DNA of 38,237 nt from Theionarchaea archaeon (GTDB lineage: Archaea; Methanobacteriota_B; Thermococci; Methanofastidiosales; SZ-28-30), in contig JACVGT010000039.1 of NCBI GenBank assembly GCA_018992685.1, positions 1-38,237 of the forward strand, given 5' to 3'. Position numbers and translations under genes: made by a program. The notes under the pieces were generated by a model. It worked only from the letters and a program-made list of their open reading frames with translations, had not been told where the DNA came from and did no database searches. Shown piece after piece: positions 17,304 through 27,509 of this stretch. The first letter of the stretch is position 1; every line of letters begins with the position of its first letter.

Positions 17304-19015
17304 AACAGCCCCTCCGGAGGATCAGCGATTGCCTGGATGATGTACCCTCCAGAATAGAGGGGAATCCAGGTGTATGTGATGGTGATACTCTCGTCTCTTG
17401 GTAATACTTCAATAAACACTCTGTGGACCACCTCGTCATCAATGAGGAGGATAACCCAGAAGTCCTCAGCATCGGCCTTTCCCTCATTTCTGACGGTCAC
17501 TGAGATTATGACCTCTTCCTTGATGTTGGGGCTCGCGGGATTCAGGGAAATATCTTCATTCAGTATGACGAGATCGGGCAATGCTTTGTGGGTTACAGCA
17601 AAGCTCCCATCAAAGAGCGCTTTGTAACACGTGCCTTCTCCTTCAACGATTATGACTCCACACACAGAGTACAATCCAGAAGAAGAGGGCGTATACTCAG
17701 CAGAATAGGTGCCGTCCTCATTATCCACCCAGGAGAGTGGGGTATAGGTGTCATCTGGGAGGTACAGGAGTGACGTAACCTCCCCACCTGAGAGGAGTTC
17801 TCCCTGTTCACTGAAAACTGTCAGCAGAAAGTCTACGGGCTCATCCAGGAAAGATTCTCCAATTTTAAGGATTGCAAAGGCGTTCTCGCAGTCCCTGACG
17901 TAAAAGGTTCCTCCTGCTTCCTCTAAGTAACACGAATCTGTGGAAATGTCTGCCGTAATGGAGTAGGACCCCTCATGTTCTGGCAGGTAAGACGCAGAAT
18001 AGATCCCTGGGGCACTGGAAGTCCACTCTAAATCTATAATCTCAGAGCCATCAGGTAAAGAGAGCACGCTGGCTATTTCCCCATCCAGCGGTTGGCCTCC
18101 CTCATCAGCAGCTGTAACGGTGACATGCACGCACTCTCCCAGGTCATACTCAGGAATGTCCTTGTCAAATTCCAAAGCCAGAGTGGCGTGATAGCACACA
18201 CCAAACGTGGTGGATGCCTGGACATCTTCATAGAATCGTTTCTTCACATAGACATGTGCTGTATATTGGCCTTCCTTTGGATCAGCCTGGACGCCCTGGT
18301 CATTGGTGAAATCCCACATGTAATAGTGACATTCCATTGCAGGGTTCCAGGACCAGTCTTCTGGCGTAATTGTTTTCTTTGTGGAATCGGGTAGCGCAAT
18401 ATCTCCTTTGATGCTGTCAGCCTGGATGTAGTCTCCTGTCTCTTCATCTGTTACCTGCAGGACTACCCGTGCAAAGGAGTCCCCACTTGAGTACTTTGGT
18501 TTGTTGGTCTTGAGATCAGCATGCATGTGGTGAGCACCTGTTCCATCATCGGGGAAGTACCACAAGGTGTTGTCTCCAACCAGGAAGGAGGGAGAAGTGA
18601 CCACATACTTTCCAGGTGGTATATAGGTGAGGGGTACATCTTCAATATTGAAATCAGGGTTCCAGGGCTGGACATACACCAGTTCTGCCGTATACAAAAT
18701 CGGAATGTTTTCAGTACAATTTTCAGGGCAATCATAATCGGGATAGGAACGGAAATTAAGGACACCCCCGATCTGCTGCTCATTGCTGATCCCAAATACC
18801 CAGAGAGGACGTCCAAAGACATAGACTGAAGGTACCCATTCCTCATAACGGCACATGTATCCTGAGGGGCACTCCTCACATTCATGGACGTGCCAGTGCT
18901 CTGGCATGGAGATGTGCCACTCCCTGGGTGTACCATAGGGAAGGGATTCAACATTATGGGAAGATGCAAGAGCAGCAATCAATATGAGAAACAGGAAGAT
19001 ATATCCTTTTTTCAT
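17300..19015 (-). CDS. Secreted multi-domain beta-sandwich protein with C-terminal CARDB domain
   Basis: The start is placed at ATG 19015 (571 aa), because it follows GGGAGATGAAAAG and begins a clean signal peptide (MKKGYIFLFLILIAALASS); the in-frame ATG at 19078 adds 21 unlikely residues. The mature part has a Cys-rich N-terminal region (HECEECPSGYMC). Several Ig/macroglobulin-like sandwich domains carry the recurring phrase DGTYSAEYTPSSSGLYS (about 190-470). The last 92 residues resemble CARDB (LPDLVILNEDISLNPASP...VRNEGKADAEDFWV). There is no C-terminal TM. It overlaps the next gene by ATGA and forms an operon with it, so the two products may form one surface complex. Confidence 0.8.
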   Translation of the reverse strand: MKKGYIFLFLILIAALASSHNVESLPYGTPREWHISMPEHWHVHECEECPSGYMCRYEEWVPSVYVFGRPLWVFGISNEQQIGGVLNFRSYPDYDCPENCTENIPILYTAELVYVQPWNPDFNIEDVPLTYIPPGKYVVTSPSFLVGDNTLWYFPDDGTGAHHMHADLKTNKPKYSSGDSFARVVLQVTDEETGDYIQADSIKGDIALPDSTKKTITPEDWSWNPAMECHYYMWDFTNDQGVQADPKEGQYTAHVYVKKRFYEDVQASTTFGVCYHATLALEFDKDIPEYDLGECVHVTVTAADEGGQPLDGEIASVLSLPDGSEIIDLEWTSSAPGIYSASYLPEHEGSYSITADISTDSCYLEEAGGTFYVRDCENAFAILKIGESFLDEPVDFLLTVFSEQGELLSGGEVTSLLYLPDDTYTPLSWVDNEDGTYSAEYTPSSSGLYSVCGVIIVEGEGTCYKALFDGSFAVTHKALPDLVILNEDISLNPASPNIKEEVIISVTVRNEGKADAEDFWVILLIDDEVVHRVFIEVLPRDESITITYTWIPLYSGGYIIQAIADPPEGLL

Positions 19016-19253
19016 CTTTTCATCTCCCAGCCTCCTGTAAAGGTAGTATGATCCACAAAAAAATCGGAAAAAGCGCATTTCAATATCTTGATTTTATCCA
19101 CCACGTAGATGTCCATTGTTCCACCTCTCCCCTGAGGATTACCTGATCCATATAAATGTATCGGGTTAGAAATGAATTATCCACCGTAAAGAACAGTGAG
19201 ACAGGTTCCTTTTCCACTGCAACAGAGCATGACCCCCTGGCTGAAAGTGATTA

Positions 19254-22200
19254 ATTTCAATCCTAACATAGTCTGATTTCAACACTGTCGAAAATAATGA
19301 CAATCCAGAAGATTTCGAACTTTCAATCCTAACATAGTCTGATTTCAACTGATGTAGGCTGTTGCGAAATGGTTACTGAAACTTATCTTTCAATCCTAAC
19401 ATAGTCTGATTTCAACAGCTCCCTTATCGTATGTCATGTCATCACCAGACAACTTTCAATCCTAACATAGTCTGATTTCAACATTCACACTGCAACAGAT
19501 ACACGATGAGATTCAGAGCTTTCAATCCTAACATAGTCTGATTTCAACAATTAGGAAATGTATTAAATAATGCGCAGGATGAACTCTTTCAATCCTAACA
19601 TAGTCTGATTTCAACCTGACTGCCATTGATATGGGAGACCAGCGAGCACCTTTCAATCCTAACATAGTCTGATTTCAACAATACCATTTGAGGTGGGTTA
19701 AATGGCATCAGTTAACTTTCAATCCTAACATAGTCTGATTTCAACCCCCCTGGCGGTTTATCTTGGATTTTCTTCACTTTTCCTTTCAATCCTAACATAG
19801 TCTGATTTCAACAAAAAAGAAGGATATGATGGCGAACGGTGTGCAGACTTTCAATCCTAACATAGTCTGATTTCAACACACAAAACTATGTCCCAGATGC
19901 CCTAATTTCATCTGCCTTTCAATCCTAACATAGTCTGATTTCAACTTTCAACGTCACCCTCTGCAAAAATGTAGTCCTGCCTTTCAATCCTAACATAGTC
20001 TGATTTCAACACTTGATGGAACAAAGCACAAAGCAATCAATCGCAGACTTTCAATCCTAACATAGTCTGATTTCAACTGTTCAGTTTCATCGATATATCA
20101 AAGAAGATAGAAGCTTTCAATCCTAACATAGTCTGATTTCAACCACGCTTCAACAGGTAATAAACGACACTGAATCTTCCTTTCAATCCTAACATAGTCT
20201 GATTTCAACTGTCTGACAGTCATGGTTGTTGCATTCTTCGTTATGCTTTCAATCCTAACATAGTCTGATTTCAACAATTTCTTGAATTTCTCAATCCTGG
20301 TAACTATGATTCTTTCAATCCTAACATAGTCTGATTTCAACGATCTACGGTTTGACGTCCTGATGAACGCCTATTTCCCTTTCAATCCTAACATAGTCTG
20401 ATTTCAACGATCTACGGTTTGACGTCCTGATGAACGCCTATTTCCCTTTCAATCCTAACATAGTCTGATTTCAACGATGGATAACGCAATGCAACTAGAT
20501 AGACAAAACGGACCATCTGCTTTCAATCCTAACATAGTCTGATTTCAACCGGCGATGTACCACGATGGCGATATTTACAATCCAACTTTCAATCCTAACA
20601 TAGTCTGATTTCAACTCTATTATACACATGACACTAGATTTTGTAGCAGACTTTCAATCCTAACATAGTCTGATTTCAACTCTGTACAGTTTTTGATATA
20701 CTATTTATAAACTTTGCTTTCAATCCTAACATAGTCTGATTTCAACTTCTCCACAGGTACAATAACACGAAACAAAGAAGACCTTTCAATCCTAACATAG
20801 TCTGATTTCAACGGAGGAGTGAGAACATGACCATAAAGGAGATATACGCTTTCAATCCTAACATAGTCTGATTTCAACCTTTGAAGTAGCCTTGAATATT
20901 GCTCTTGAAGACCCTTTCAATCCTAACATAGTCTGATTTCAACAGGGAAAAAAGGTGATCTTCCCGGTAAATGAACCAACTTTCAATCCTAACATAGTCT
21001 GATTTCAACCTTGAAGCTCCTGCAGTCCCGTTCTTGCTGTTTCTTCTTTCAATCCTAACATAGTCTGATTTCAACTCGAAAAAGCGCGTCAGAAACAGAA
21101 AGGTTATAGACTTTCAATCCTAACATAGTCTGATTTCAACGTCGAATACCATTTTAAATCTATGTTACAGATTTGCTTTCAATCCTAACATAGTCTGATT
21201 TCAACTTTCCACGTTTTGGCTTCTAATTTTGCTGTGAACATCTTTCAATCCTAACATAGTCTGATTTCAACGATATACAGTCTCAGAAGATGATTTATGC
21301 CAGATTTCTTTCAATCCTAACATAGTCTGATTTCAACTCTGTACAACACCTTCTTTATCCTTGAAAACGAGACCCTTTCAATCCTAACATAGTCTGATTT
21401 CAACCCTTGCTGATAACGATAATTTGTCTTCCCATCCAATCTTTCAATCCTAACATAGTCTGATTTCAACGTATTTCAGAGATTAAAGAAGAACTGCAGG
21501 AGATTACTTTCAATCCTAACATAGTCTGATTTCAACTAATACATCTTTAAATCCTGTAAATCTTTCTTCTTTCTTTCAATCCTAACATAGTCTGATTTCA
21601 ACCTAATGTGGGAATCCAGAAGAGTGACCACAGCACCCTTTCAATCCTAACATAGTCTGATTTCAACTTATTCTTTTTTTGGTGGGAATGGGAATATTTA
21701 TATCTTTCAATCCTAACATAGTCTGATTTCAACTGTAACCTGTTCTGCTTGTGCGCTCTTTCTGAGCACTTTCAATCCTAACATAGTCTGATTTCAACAC
21801 TTTATCACCTCCTATTCCAGTCTTATGAATCCACTTTCAATCCTAACATAGTCTGATTTCAACCAGTTCATGAAACAATTCGGCCCAGTGCGTGACCCTT
21901 TCAATCCTAACATAGTCTGATTTCAACTCGGGGGGCACGGCTGGACTGGGCGAACCTGACAGCTTTCAATCCTAACATAGTCTGATTTCAACATATCCTC
22001 CCATCCCGCATAAGCGAGCATATCATCGCTTTCAATCCTAACATAGTCTGATTTCAACCTCGCATTAGATCTACTTCCCCTCCTCTCTTACACCTTTCAA
22101 TCCTAACATAGTCTGATTTCAACATCAGCTTGTCAAAACTGAGAATGAACAGCTTGTAGCCTTTCAATCCTAACATAGTCTGATTTCAACAATTGGTCTC

Positions 22201-22980
22201 ATGTCTTTCATTGGATCCTCTCCTTCCTTTCAATCCTAACATAGTCTGATTTCAACAGTACCCGGATGTTTCATGTGACGTATTTCGTGGTACTTTCAAT
22301 CCTAACATAGTCTGATTTCAACTTCGATTCCTCCTGAATGGGTGATAATCTTTGACGACTTTCAATCCTAACATAGTCTGATTTCAACCTTTTCCTTTCT
22401 TTTCCTGGTCGTGTAGTATTCTGACTTTCAATCCTAACATAGTCTGATTTCAACATGCTAGAGGTATAGAATGTCTGTAACTACTGCTGCTTTCAATCCT
22501 AACATAGTCTGATTTCAACAATTACAAGAAATTAAACAAAATCAAAAGGTTCTAACTTTCAATCCTAACATAGTCTGATTTCAACACGGTGTCTTTTTGT
22601 CAGCGTAGAAATCCCAGATTTCTTTCAATCCTAACATAGTCTGATTTCAACATTACTCATTCATTTCATCCCCAGATGCTTAGCCTTTCTTTCAATCCTA
22701 ACATAGTCTGATTTCAACGTAGATGTAAGAGTCACAGGCGAATATAAGATCTTCTTTCAATCCTAACATAGTCTGATTTCAACAAAATCATTGAAGACTT
22801 GAGAAATTACGGTATTCTCCTTTCAATCCTAACATAGTCTGATTTCAACAATTCTACACGATGCCAATACCTGTGTTTTACGTAACTTTCAATCCTAACA
22901 TAGTCTGATTTCAACAATCACAATGGGGGTGGCATGGATGCGGCCGGAATCTTTCAATCCTAACATAGTCTGATTTCAAC
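19254..22980 (-). CRISPR. CRISPR array 1, 57 repeats and 56 spacers
   Basis: I counted 57 copies of a 30-bp repeat that begins CTTTCAATCC and ends TCTGATTTCAAC on the plus strand, spaced by unique 35-44 base spacers. The crRNA sense is the minus strand, because its repeat then ends in ATTGAAAG, the usual 8-nt handle, and because the conserved leader lies at the right end. Transcription therefore runs leftward. The leader-distal first repeat (19254) starts with A instead of C. Spacers at 20342-20378 and 20409-20445 are identical. Apart from the distal copy, repeat sequence is uniform, so the array looks active. Confidence 0.98.
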
Positions 22981-23107
22981 AGGGTGCCTTTTTCCCTCTA
23001 TTTCCCTGATACTATATAAAACTATCGTCCGTTCAGCACCCCTCGTCGTGGATCTCCGGTTCTGCACTTCCTTTATAAAGAACCACGACTTTTCGTGAAA
23101 ATCACAA
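22981..23107 (-). promoter_or_regulatory. CRISPR leader 1
   Basis: These 127 bases match the leader of array 2 with a single substitution near 22994. On the minus strand a TATA box (TTTTATATA, near 23013-23021) would start transcription about 10 bases before the first repeat. A second box-like palindrome, CTTTATAAAG, lies at 23071-23080, and CACGA...TCGTG forms a small hairpin at 23083-23096. The stop codon of cas2 lies inside the conserved block. Confidence 0.9.
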
Positions 23108-23374
23108 AATATTAGTAGGCTCAACCTTGGGTTCTCCAATGAACCTCCGATTTACCAGCGCCTCATCTCTCACCGTGTAGATAATAACCGAATCTTCTTT
23201 CTTCTCAATAATCTCTTCAACTCCGAGTTCGATCTCTTTCAACCGTGCCTTTGTCACTTCACCCTCCAGTACTGAATTCTGCATCCAATTCAAGTACTGT
23301 TTTAGAAAGATACGCACCTTGTCTACTCTCTCCACACTCACATCATACACGACAATGACATACACTACCACCAC
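23102..23374 (-). CDS. cas2: CRISPR adaptation endonuclease Cas2
   Basis: At 90 aa it has the normal size for Cas2. The ferredoxin-like first strand with the conserved Asp is visible (YVIVVYDVS), followed by ERVDKVRIFLKQYLNWMQNSVLEG, the typical Cas2 helix and second strand. It should dimerise between two Cas1 dimers and help insert new spacers at the leader-proximal repeat. The GTG start lies inside the end of cas1 (10-bp overlap), so translation is coupled. The stop codon is inside the array 1 leader, leaving no space between the adaptation genes and the array. Confidence 0.95.
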   Translation of the reverse strand: MVVVYVIVVYDVSVERVDKVRIFLKQYLNWMQNSVLEGEVTKARLKEIELGVEEIIEKKEDSVIIYTVRDEALVNRRFIGEPKVEPTNIL

Positions 23375-24339
23375 ATCCTGAATGCCTTGTACGTCTGCAC
23401 GCCCAGAAAATGCTTTATCAACTTATAACACTCCAGTCGAATCAGCCTCTGATAAGAAACGTTCCGCCCCAGACTCCTGTGCTTCACGGTAGTTTTCAGT
23501 CTCTGGTCAAAATGACTCAAGAACACTTTCTTCCCTTCCTCATTCAGTAAACAGTTGTTCACGTCTTTGCGGAAATGGTCCTCTGTAATAATGCCCTTGT
23601 TCAAGACCTTGAAAATCACTCTGTCCCCGAGAAAAGGCTTGAAGACTTCACTCAAGTCCAGGCTTAGCGAGAACCGTCTTTCAAAGGGTTCGTGCAGGAA
23701 GCTCACACTGGGGTGCAATTGAGTATTATAGATCTCTGACAACGTTGCAGAGTACACCAGTGCGTTGCTAAAACTGATAAGACAGTTCACCATATTCTCT
23801 GGAGGTTGTCGTGTCCTCTTCTCAAACCGGAAATTCTCAGGCAATATCCTGTCAAAACACTGGTAGTACAGTCCCCTGATATTCCCTTCAATACTCATCA
23901 ACTGGGGAATACTCCCGGCATCAGGCACTTTTTCTGACCAGTCTTCAACCTGCCCAACTGTGTCTTCCAGATCGTAGTACCTCAGATTCCTTACAATGTT
24001 GTCAAACCCTCCCGAGAGTAGTTCCTTTGCCAGGTCTAGTCTTTTCTCACTGTCGAGATAGTGGGCTGCCTGCCTTACCACGATGTCTCCTGAAACCAGA
24101 GATTCTCGTGGATAGAACGACCCCTCAAAGAACCCATAGTGGTTGAAAAAGTGGATGCACACCCCATTCTTTGCCAGGTACGACAAGACACCAGAAGTCA
24201 CAGAAACTCTTCCATATACAAAAATCGTGTGAATTTTGTGTATGGGAAGCAGGAATTTCCTTTCCCTGCTCACAAAGTATACCGTGTTCTCTTTCCTCAT
24301 CAATTTCCCATCCTTTACCAAGTAAAAATTTACTTTCAT
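23365..24339 (-). CDS. cas1: CRISPR adaptation integrase Cas1
   Basis: At 324 aa from the ATG at 24339, it is of family size. The metal-binding triad is intact: Glu151 in SIEGNIRG, His216 in SFLHEP, and Glu231 in LDLSEVFKP. The N-terminal beta domain (FYLVKDGKLMRKENTVYF) and GVCIHFFN match Cas1. The enzyme integrates prespacers together with Cas2. The ATG shares one base with the cas4 stop (TGATG), so the reading is coupled. A GTG at 24354 in frame is a less likely start. Confidence 0.96.
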   Translation of the reverse strand: MKVNFYLVKDGKLMRKENTVYFVSRERKFLLPIHKIHTIFVYGRVSVTSGVLSYLAKNGVCIHFFNHYGFFEGSFYPRESLVSGDIVVRQAAHYLDSEKRLDLAKELLSGGFDNIVRNLRYYDLEDTVGQVEDWSEKVPDAGSIPQLMSIEGNIRGLYYQCFDRILPENFRFEKRTRQPPENMVNCLISFSNALVYSATLSEIYNTQLHPSVSFLHEPFERRFSLSLDLSEVFKPFLGDRVIFKVLNKGIITEDHFRKDVNNCLLNEEGKKVFLSHFDQRLKTTVKHRSLGRNVSYQRLIRLECYKLIKHFLGVQTYKAFRMWW

Positions 24340-24842
24340 CACATCACCCAGCACAATTCATAGTAACTGCATTTCTTGCAGTAAGGTTTTTTCTCAGGGG
24401 ACGGGGGAGTTCCTGCAGAGACAACCTGTACAATATCTTTGAGAATACCTTCAATCTCTTCTTCCTGAGAGCTTTCCAAAACGATTTTCTCTCTCTTTCG
24501 AAGAAGGGGATAGTTTATTACCCCTGTGGCTACTATCCCTTTCTGTTTCAGGTAGTACAGGTAGTACAGCAATTGGTAGATGTGTGATTTTTCCATTTTT
24601 CTGGAACGTTTTACTTCGTGGAGAACTACCCCTTTCCCCTCTTCTATGAAATCAACATTTATTGGTCCAATTCTCATTTCCTTTTCCCTCTTGTAACTGG
24701 TCTGATGCAGCAGCTTCCCCATGAACACTGCATCACTGGTATGTTCCATTGCAGAGTAGTGAGAGAATAACCACAACTTGCTCTTACAAATGAAGTAGTA
24801 GTTCACCTGCACCCCCGTTATTGTAGATTCCTTGGTAAGCAT
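24339..24842 (-). CDS. cas4: CRISPR-associated exonuclease Cas4
   Basis: This RecB-like nuclease is 167 aa from ATG 24842, which has GAGGA at the right distance; an in-frame ATG at 24875 would add 11 residues. The four iron-sulfur cysteines are present: one in YFICKSKLWLF near the N-terminus and three in CKKCSYYELC at the end. The nuclease core is visible as VDFIEEGKGVVLHEVKRS (Asp and Glu-x-Lys) followed by the QLLYYLYYL helix. It processes prespacer ends, usually setting PAM choice and orientation for Cas1-Cas2. It lies 81 bp after cas3. Confidence 0.93.
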   Translation of the reverse strand: MLTKESTITGVQVNYYFICKSKLWLFSHYSAMEHTSDAVFMGKLLHQTSYKREKEMRIGPINVDFIEEGKGVVLHEVKRSRKMEKSHIYQLLYYLYYLKQKGIVATGVINYPLLRKREKIVLESSQEEEIEGILKDIVQVVSAGTPPSPEKKPYCKKCSYYELCWVM

Positions 24843-24923
24843 TAGTTCCTCTTTGTAGCAATGATATAAATACATTTCCTTTGGAGAGACAAATACTTAA
24901 AATCAGAGTGGGGAGAGCAAAAC

Positions 24924-27497
24924 TCAAAGAACATTTTCCAATAACCCGATTCTCTCATTTTCTTCCTCCAGAATCGAGCTGTCAAATCCATATTCCTCAT
25001 GATAGGGAAGCTTGCAGATCCAGTAGATTCTTGTCTTCCACTTAAATTGTCGTTCCACAGGTTCAAACCATTGAAGTTCATCACCATGCATCTTCATGTC
25101 CAACTGTATCCACCAATAGGGAATCTTGACTTGATTTTCAGTTCTGAGTTTCCCTTCATTATCCTCGTAGCGTACTTCCGGGACAACATCAAACTTCCTA
25201 TAAGCTCCTGTTCTGATTACAAAGTGATTTCCTACCTCTTCAGAAAATGTAATATCACCAGGCTTCAGGCCGAAGAGAAAACACTTCTTAAAGAGGCTCG
25301 GCTTTCCTTCAAATTCCAAGAAGCCATAAGCGCCCTCGAATTTCCCTCTTTTTTCGAATTCCTCAAGATAGTCATCTCCATAAACACTGTCACACACGTC
25401 CTTCAGGGAGCCATAGGAATGAACACCCTCATGGAGACTGTCCCTGGTTCTCTCGACTATGCTCTCCTCATAGGGGAGGACGTGCTCTGGTGGATACACT
25501 TTCATTAGAAATTCATGGCCATCCGTCTTCCAGTGTGTGCCATTTCTGTTTAACCTTCCTGCCCTCTGACCCAGAGCATCTGATGGAGCCACCTCAGTAT
25601 ACATGACGTCACAGGAAATATCAAGAGAAATTTCTATAACCTGTGTTGAGACAACAACCACAGGTCTTTTCCCTTTCTTTAATCCTTCTATGAGTTCTTT
25701 CTCTTTCTTTGTTCTGTCTGAGTAGGTGAATTGTGAATGAATGAGACATAGAGAGCCTTTGTCAATCTCACTTTTGATCGCGTCATAGAACTGCTGAGCT
25801 CTCCTTACTGTGTTTAGAATGATGAATTGGTTGAGATTTTGCAGATAGTTACTTCTTACTTCCTCTACGACCTCCTGGGCAACTGTTCCTTTCTCTACAA
25901 GATGATAGTCCAAGAACTTCATCTTGAACGGTGTAAATGACAGTCCTTCATCATCCTGCACCTCCTTGTATGTTATCCCTTCTTCTATTGAGTCTCTTGC
26001 CAACCTTGTTGTCATGAATGCTGGCAGAGTTCCACTCATCAAGAGATGGGGAATTCTCATTTTCCGAAGGATGGTGAAAAGATCGACGAGGTGTCTCAGC
26101 GTCTGTGCCTCATAGTAATGGATTTCATCAAAGACCATAACAGCATTCTGCAGATTTCCGCAGGCAAAATCAGCCTGTGGAAATCCATGAACAAAGGAAA
26201 GGATGAGATGATCTATTGTGGTAACTGTCACAGGCTTATAGAAAACCTTACCTTTGAATTCTTCACTCTTCACTTCTTCCACTTCTTCCTCATCCAGTTC
26301 AGATTCATTGCCCTTTTCTCTTCGAAGTTCTTCTTTCAACTTGATAGAAGACTTGCCATGGTAGAGTCCCACGAGCTCTTTTCCATGAAATCCTGCCTTG
26401 TTGAGGGTCTTCACAAACCGGTCCAAGATAGCATTACTGGTGGTTTGGGTGGGCATGGCGAAAACGATCTTGTTCTTGTTGAACCTCCTGCAGATGTCCA
26501 ATGCCCAAATAAGGGCAGCTTCAGTTTTTCCTCTGCCGCATGGAGCAAACAAGAAGGAATAGGGAGATGCTTCTCCACGTATTCTGGATTGGAAACCGTA
26601 TGGTACATTATTCCCCAAGATATCTGCTGCAGAAAGGGTGGGAAGAGTCAAAACATAATCATCAGGACTCTCTAAGAGAGGACCGAGCACTTTCTGACTC
26701 GGCAGTCCGGCACAAAAGTCAGAAAAATGTGCACTAGAATAGAAGTCGCAGAGTTTGGTAACGGAAAGAAAAAACGTGAAAAGCGATTTCATCCGTGTCA
26801 TTTCACTCAATTCTTCTATTGTTTGCACTTTACCTTTTACTGAGGATCTCCTGCTTAAAGGGAAGAGATAACTGTTGATCTTTCGACGTGCATTCTCTGA
26901 TTTCAAGACTTCTATGGACCGCACGGGTGCATTCAGGTCCCATGCAAACTCAAAAAATGGCTTGAATCCGAGCACATCATATGCTTTTGGGAAGTGATTC
27001 AAGTGGTCCACCATCTCTTCTTGAAGTGGATCAACTCTTCGTATTTCAGCATTCTGATACAAGGCATCATGTAGCTGTGAATGGTGGGAGAGTACTGTAA
27101 GGGGCTCAACAACAGGAAATCCCTCTATCGGATATACTGAAGGAATTCTGACCTTGAAGACTTCAAGTGCTAAGGGAAACCCAAAAAAAGCGTGAGGGTA
27201 CCTCTGAGATCTCTTATTTTGCCTGATTCTGTCCTGGAATTGCCTGGTAAGCTTTCCTACGTCGTGAAGATATATGGTCACAAAAAGATTCTTCATGAGA
27301 GTTGCGGGTTCTGTGCCACACCGCTTTGAGAAAGAGAGGACTGATTGATAGTTCTTTTCAAAATAACACTTCAGAATTCGCAGGCAATCGGTAGTATGTC
27401 CTTCGAGAGTCTGGAAGTAAGTCTTCTTTTCTCCTTGGAATTCCGTCTCACAACTTTTCGCCACTCCCTGCATAAGATTTAAATAGTCTCTGCCCAT
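24924..27497 (-). CDS. cas3: CRISPR effector nuclease-helicase Cas3 (HD plus DExH)
   Basis: This 857-aa protein has an N-terminal HD nuclease and a superfamily 2 helicase. HD residues are visible: His34 (LEGHTTD), His78-Asp79 (YLHDVGK), the His of PHAFFG, and the SHHSQLH pair. The helicase shows Walker A APCGRGKTE (near residue 320), the DEIH box (near 455), SGTLP, and motif VI GQRAGRLNRNG. It is recruited by Cascade to unwind and degrade target DNA. The start ATG 27497 lies only 12 bp from the start of the divergent 27510 gene. Its promoter must therefore lie inside that gene, or it depends on read-through from cas5. Confidence 0.96.
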   Translation of the reverse strand: MGRDYLNLMQGVAKSCETEFQGEKKTYFQTLEGHTTDCLRILKCYFEKNYQSVLSFSKRCGTEPATLMKNLFVTIYLHDVGKLTRQFQDRIRQNKRSQRYPHAFFGFPLALEVFKVRIPSVYPIEGFPVVEPLTVLSHHSQLHDALYQNAEIRRVDPLQEEMVDHLNHFPKAYDVLGFKPFFEFAWDLNAPVRSIEVLKSENARRKINSYLFPLSRRSSVKGKVQTIEELSEMTRMKSLFTFFLSVTKLCDFYSSAHFSDFCAGLPSQKVLGPLLESPDDYVLTLPTLSAADILGNNVPYGFQSRIRGEASPYSFLFAPCGRGKTEAALIWALDICRRFNKNKIVFAMPTQTTSNAILDRFVKTLNKAGFHGKELVGLYHGKSSIKLKEELRREKGNESELDEEEVEEVKSEEFKGKVFYKPVTVTTIDHLILSFVHGFPQADFACGNLQNAVMVFDEIHYYEAQTLRHLVDLFTILRKMRIPHLLMSGTLPAFMTTRLARDSIEEGITYKEVQDDEGLSFTPFKMKFLDYHLVEKGTVAQEVVEEVRSNYLQNLNQFIILNTVRRAQQFYDAIKSEIDKGSLCLIHSQFTYSDRTKKEKELIEGLKKGKRPVVVVSTQVIEISLDISCDVMYTEVAPSDALGQRAGRLNRNGTHWKTDGHEFLMKVYPPEHVLPYEESIVERTRDSLHEGVHSYGSLKDVCDSVYGDDYLEEFEKRGKFEGAYGFLEFEGKPSLFKKCFLFGLKPGDITFSEEVGNHFVIRTGAYRKFDVVPEVRYEDNEGKLRTENQVKIPYWWIQLDMKMHGDELQWFEPVERQFKWKTRIYWICKLPYHEEYGFDSSILEEENERIGLLENVL
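27478..27486 (+). promoter_or_regulatory. TATA box for the gene at 27510
   Basis: TTTAAATAG is centred about 28 bases before ATG 27510. That is the spacing at which an archaeal transcript would start at or within a base or two of the ATG, giving a leaderless mRNA. The box lies inside the cas3 coding sequence on the other strand. Confidence 0.55.
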
Positions 27498-27509
27498 AAG
27501 AACCTTTTG

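Noticed and set aside
19166..22456. Minus-strand ORFs with repeated LKSDYVRIES peptides inside array 1 (and KSDYDRIE in array 2)
   Set aside because: The repeated peptides are translations of CRISPR repeats; spacing and the absence of start signals show they are not genes.
26046..26675. 209-codon plus-strand ORF antisense to cas3
   Set aside because: Covers the conserved helicase motifs of cas3 on the other strand; shadow frame.
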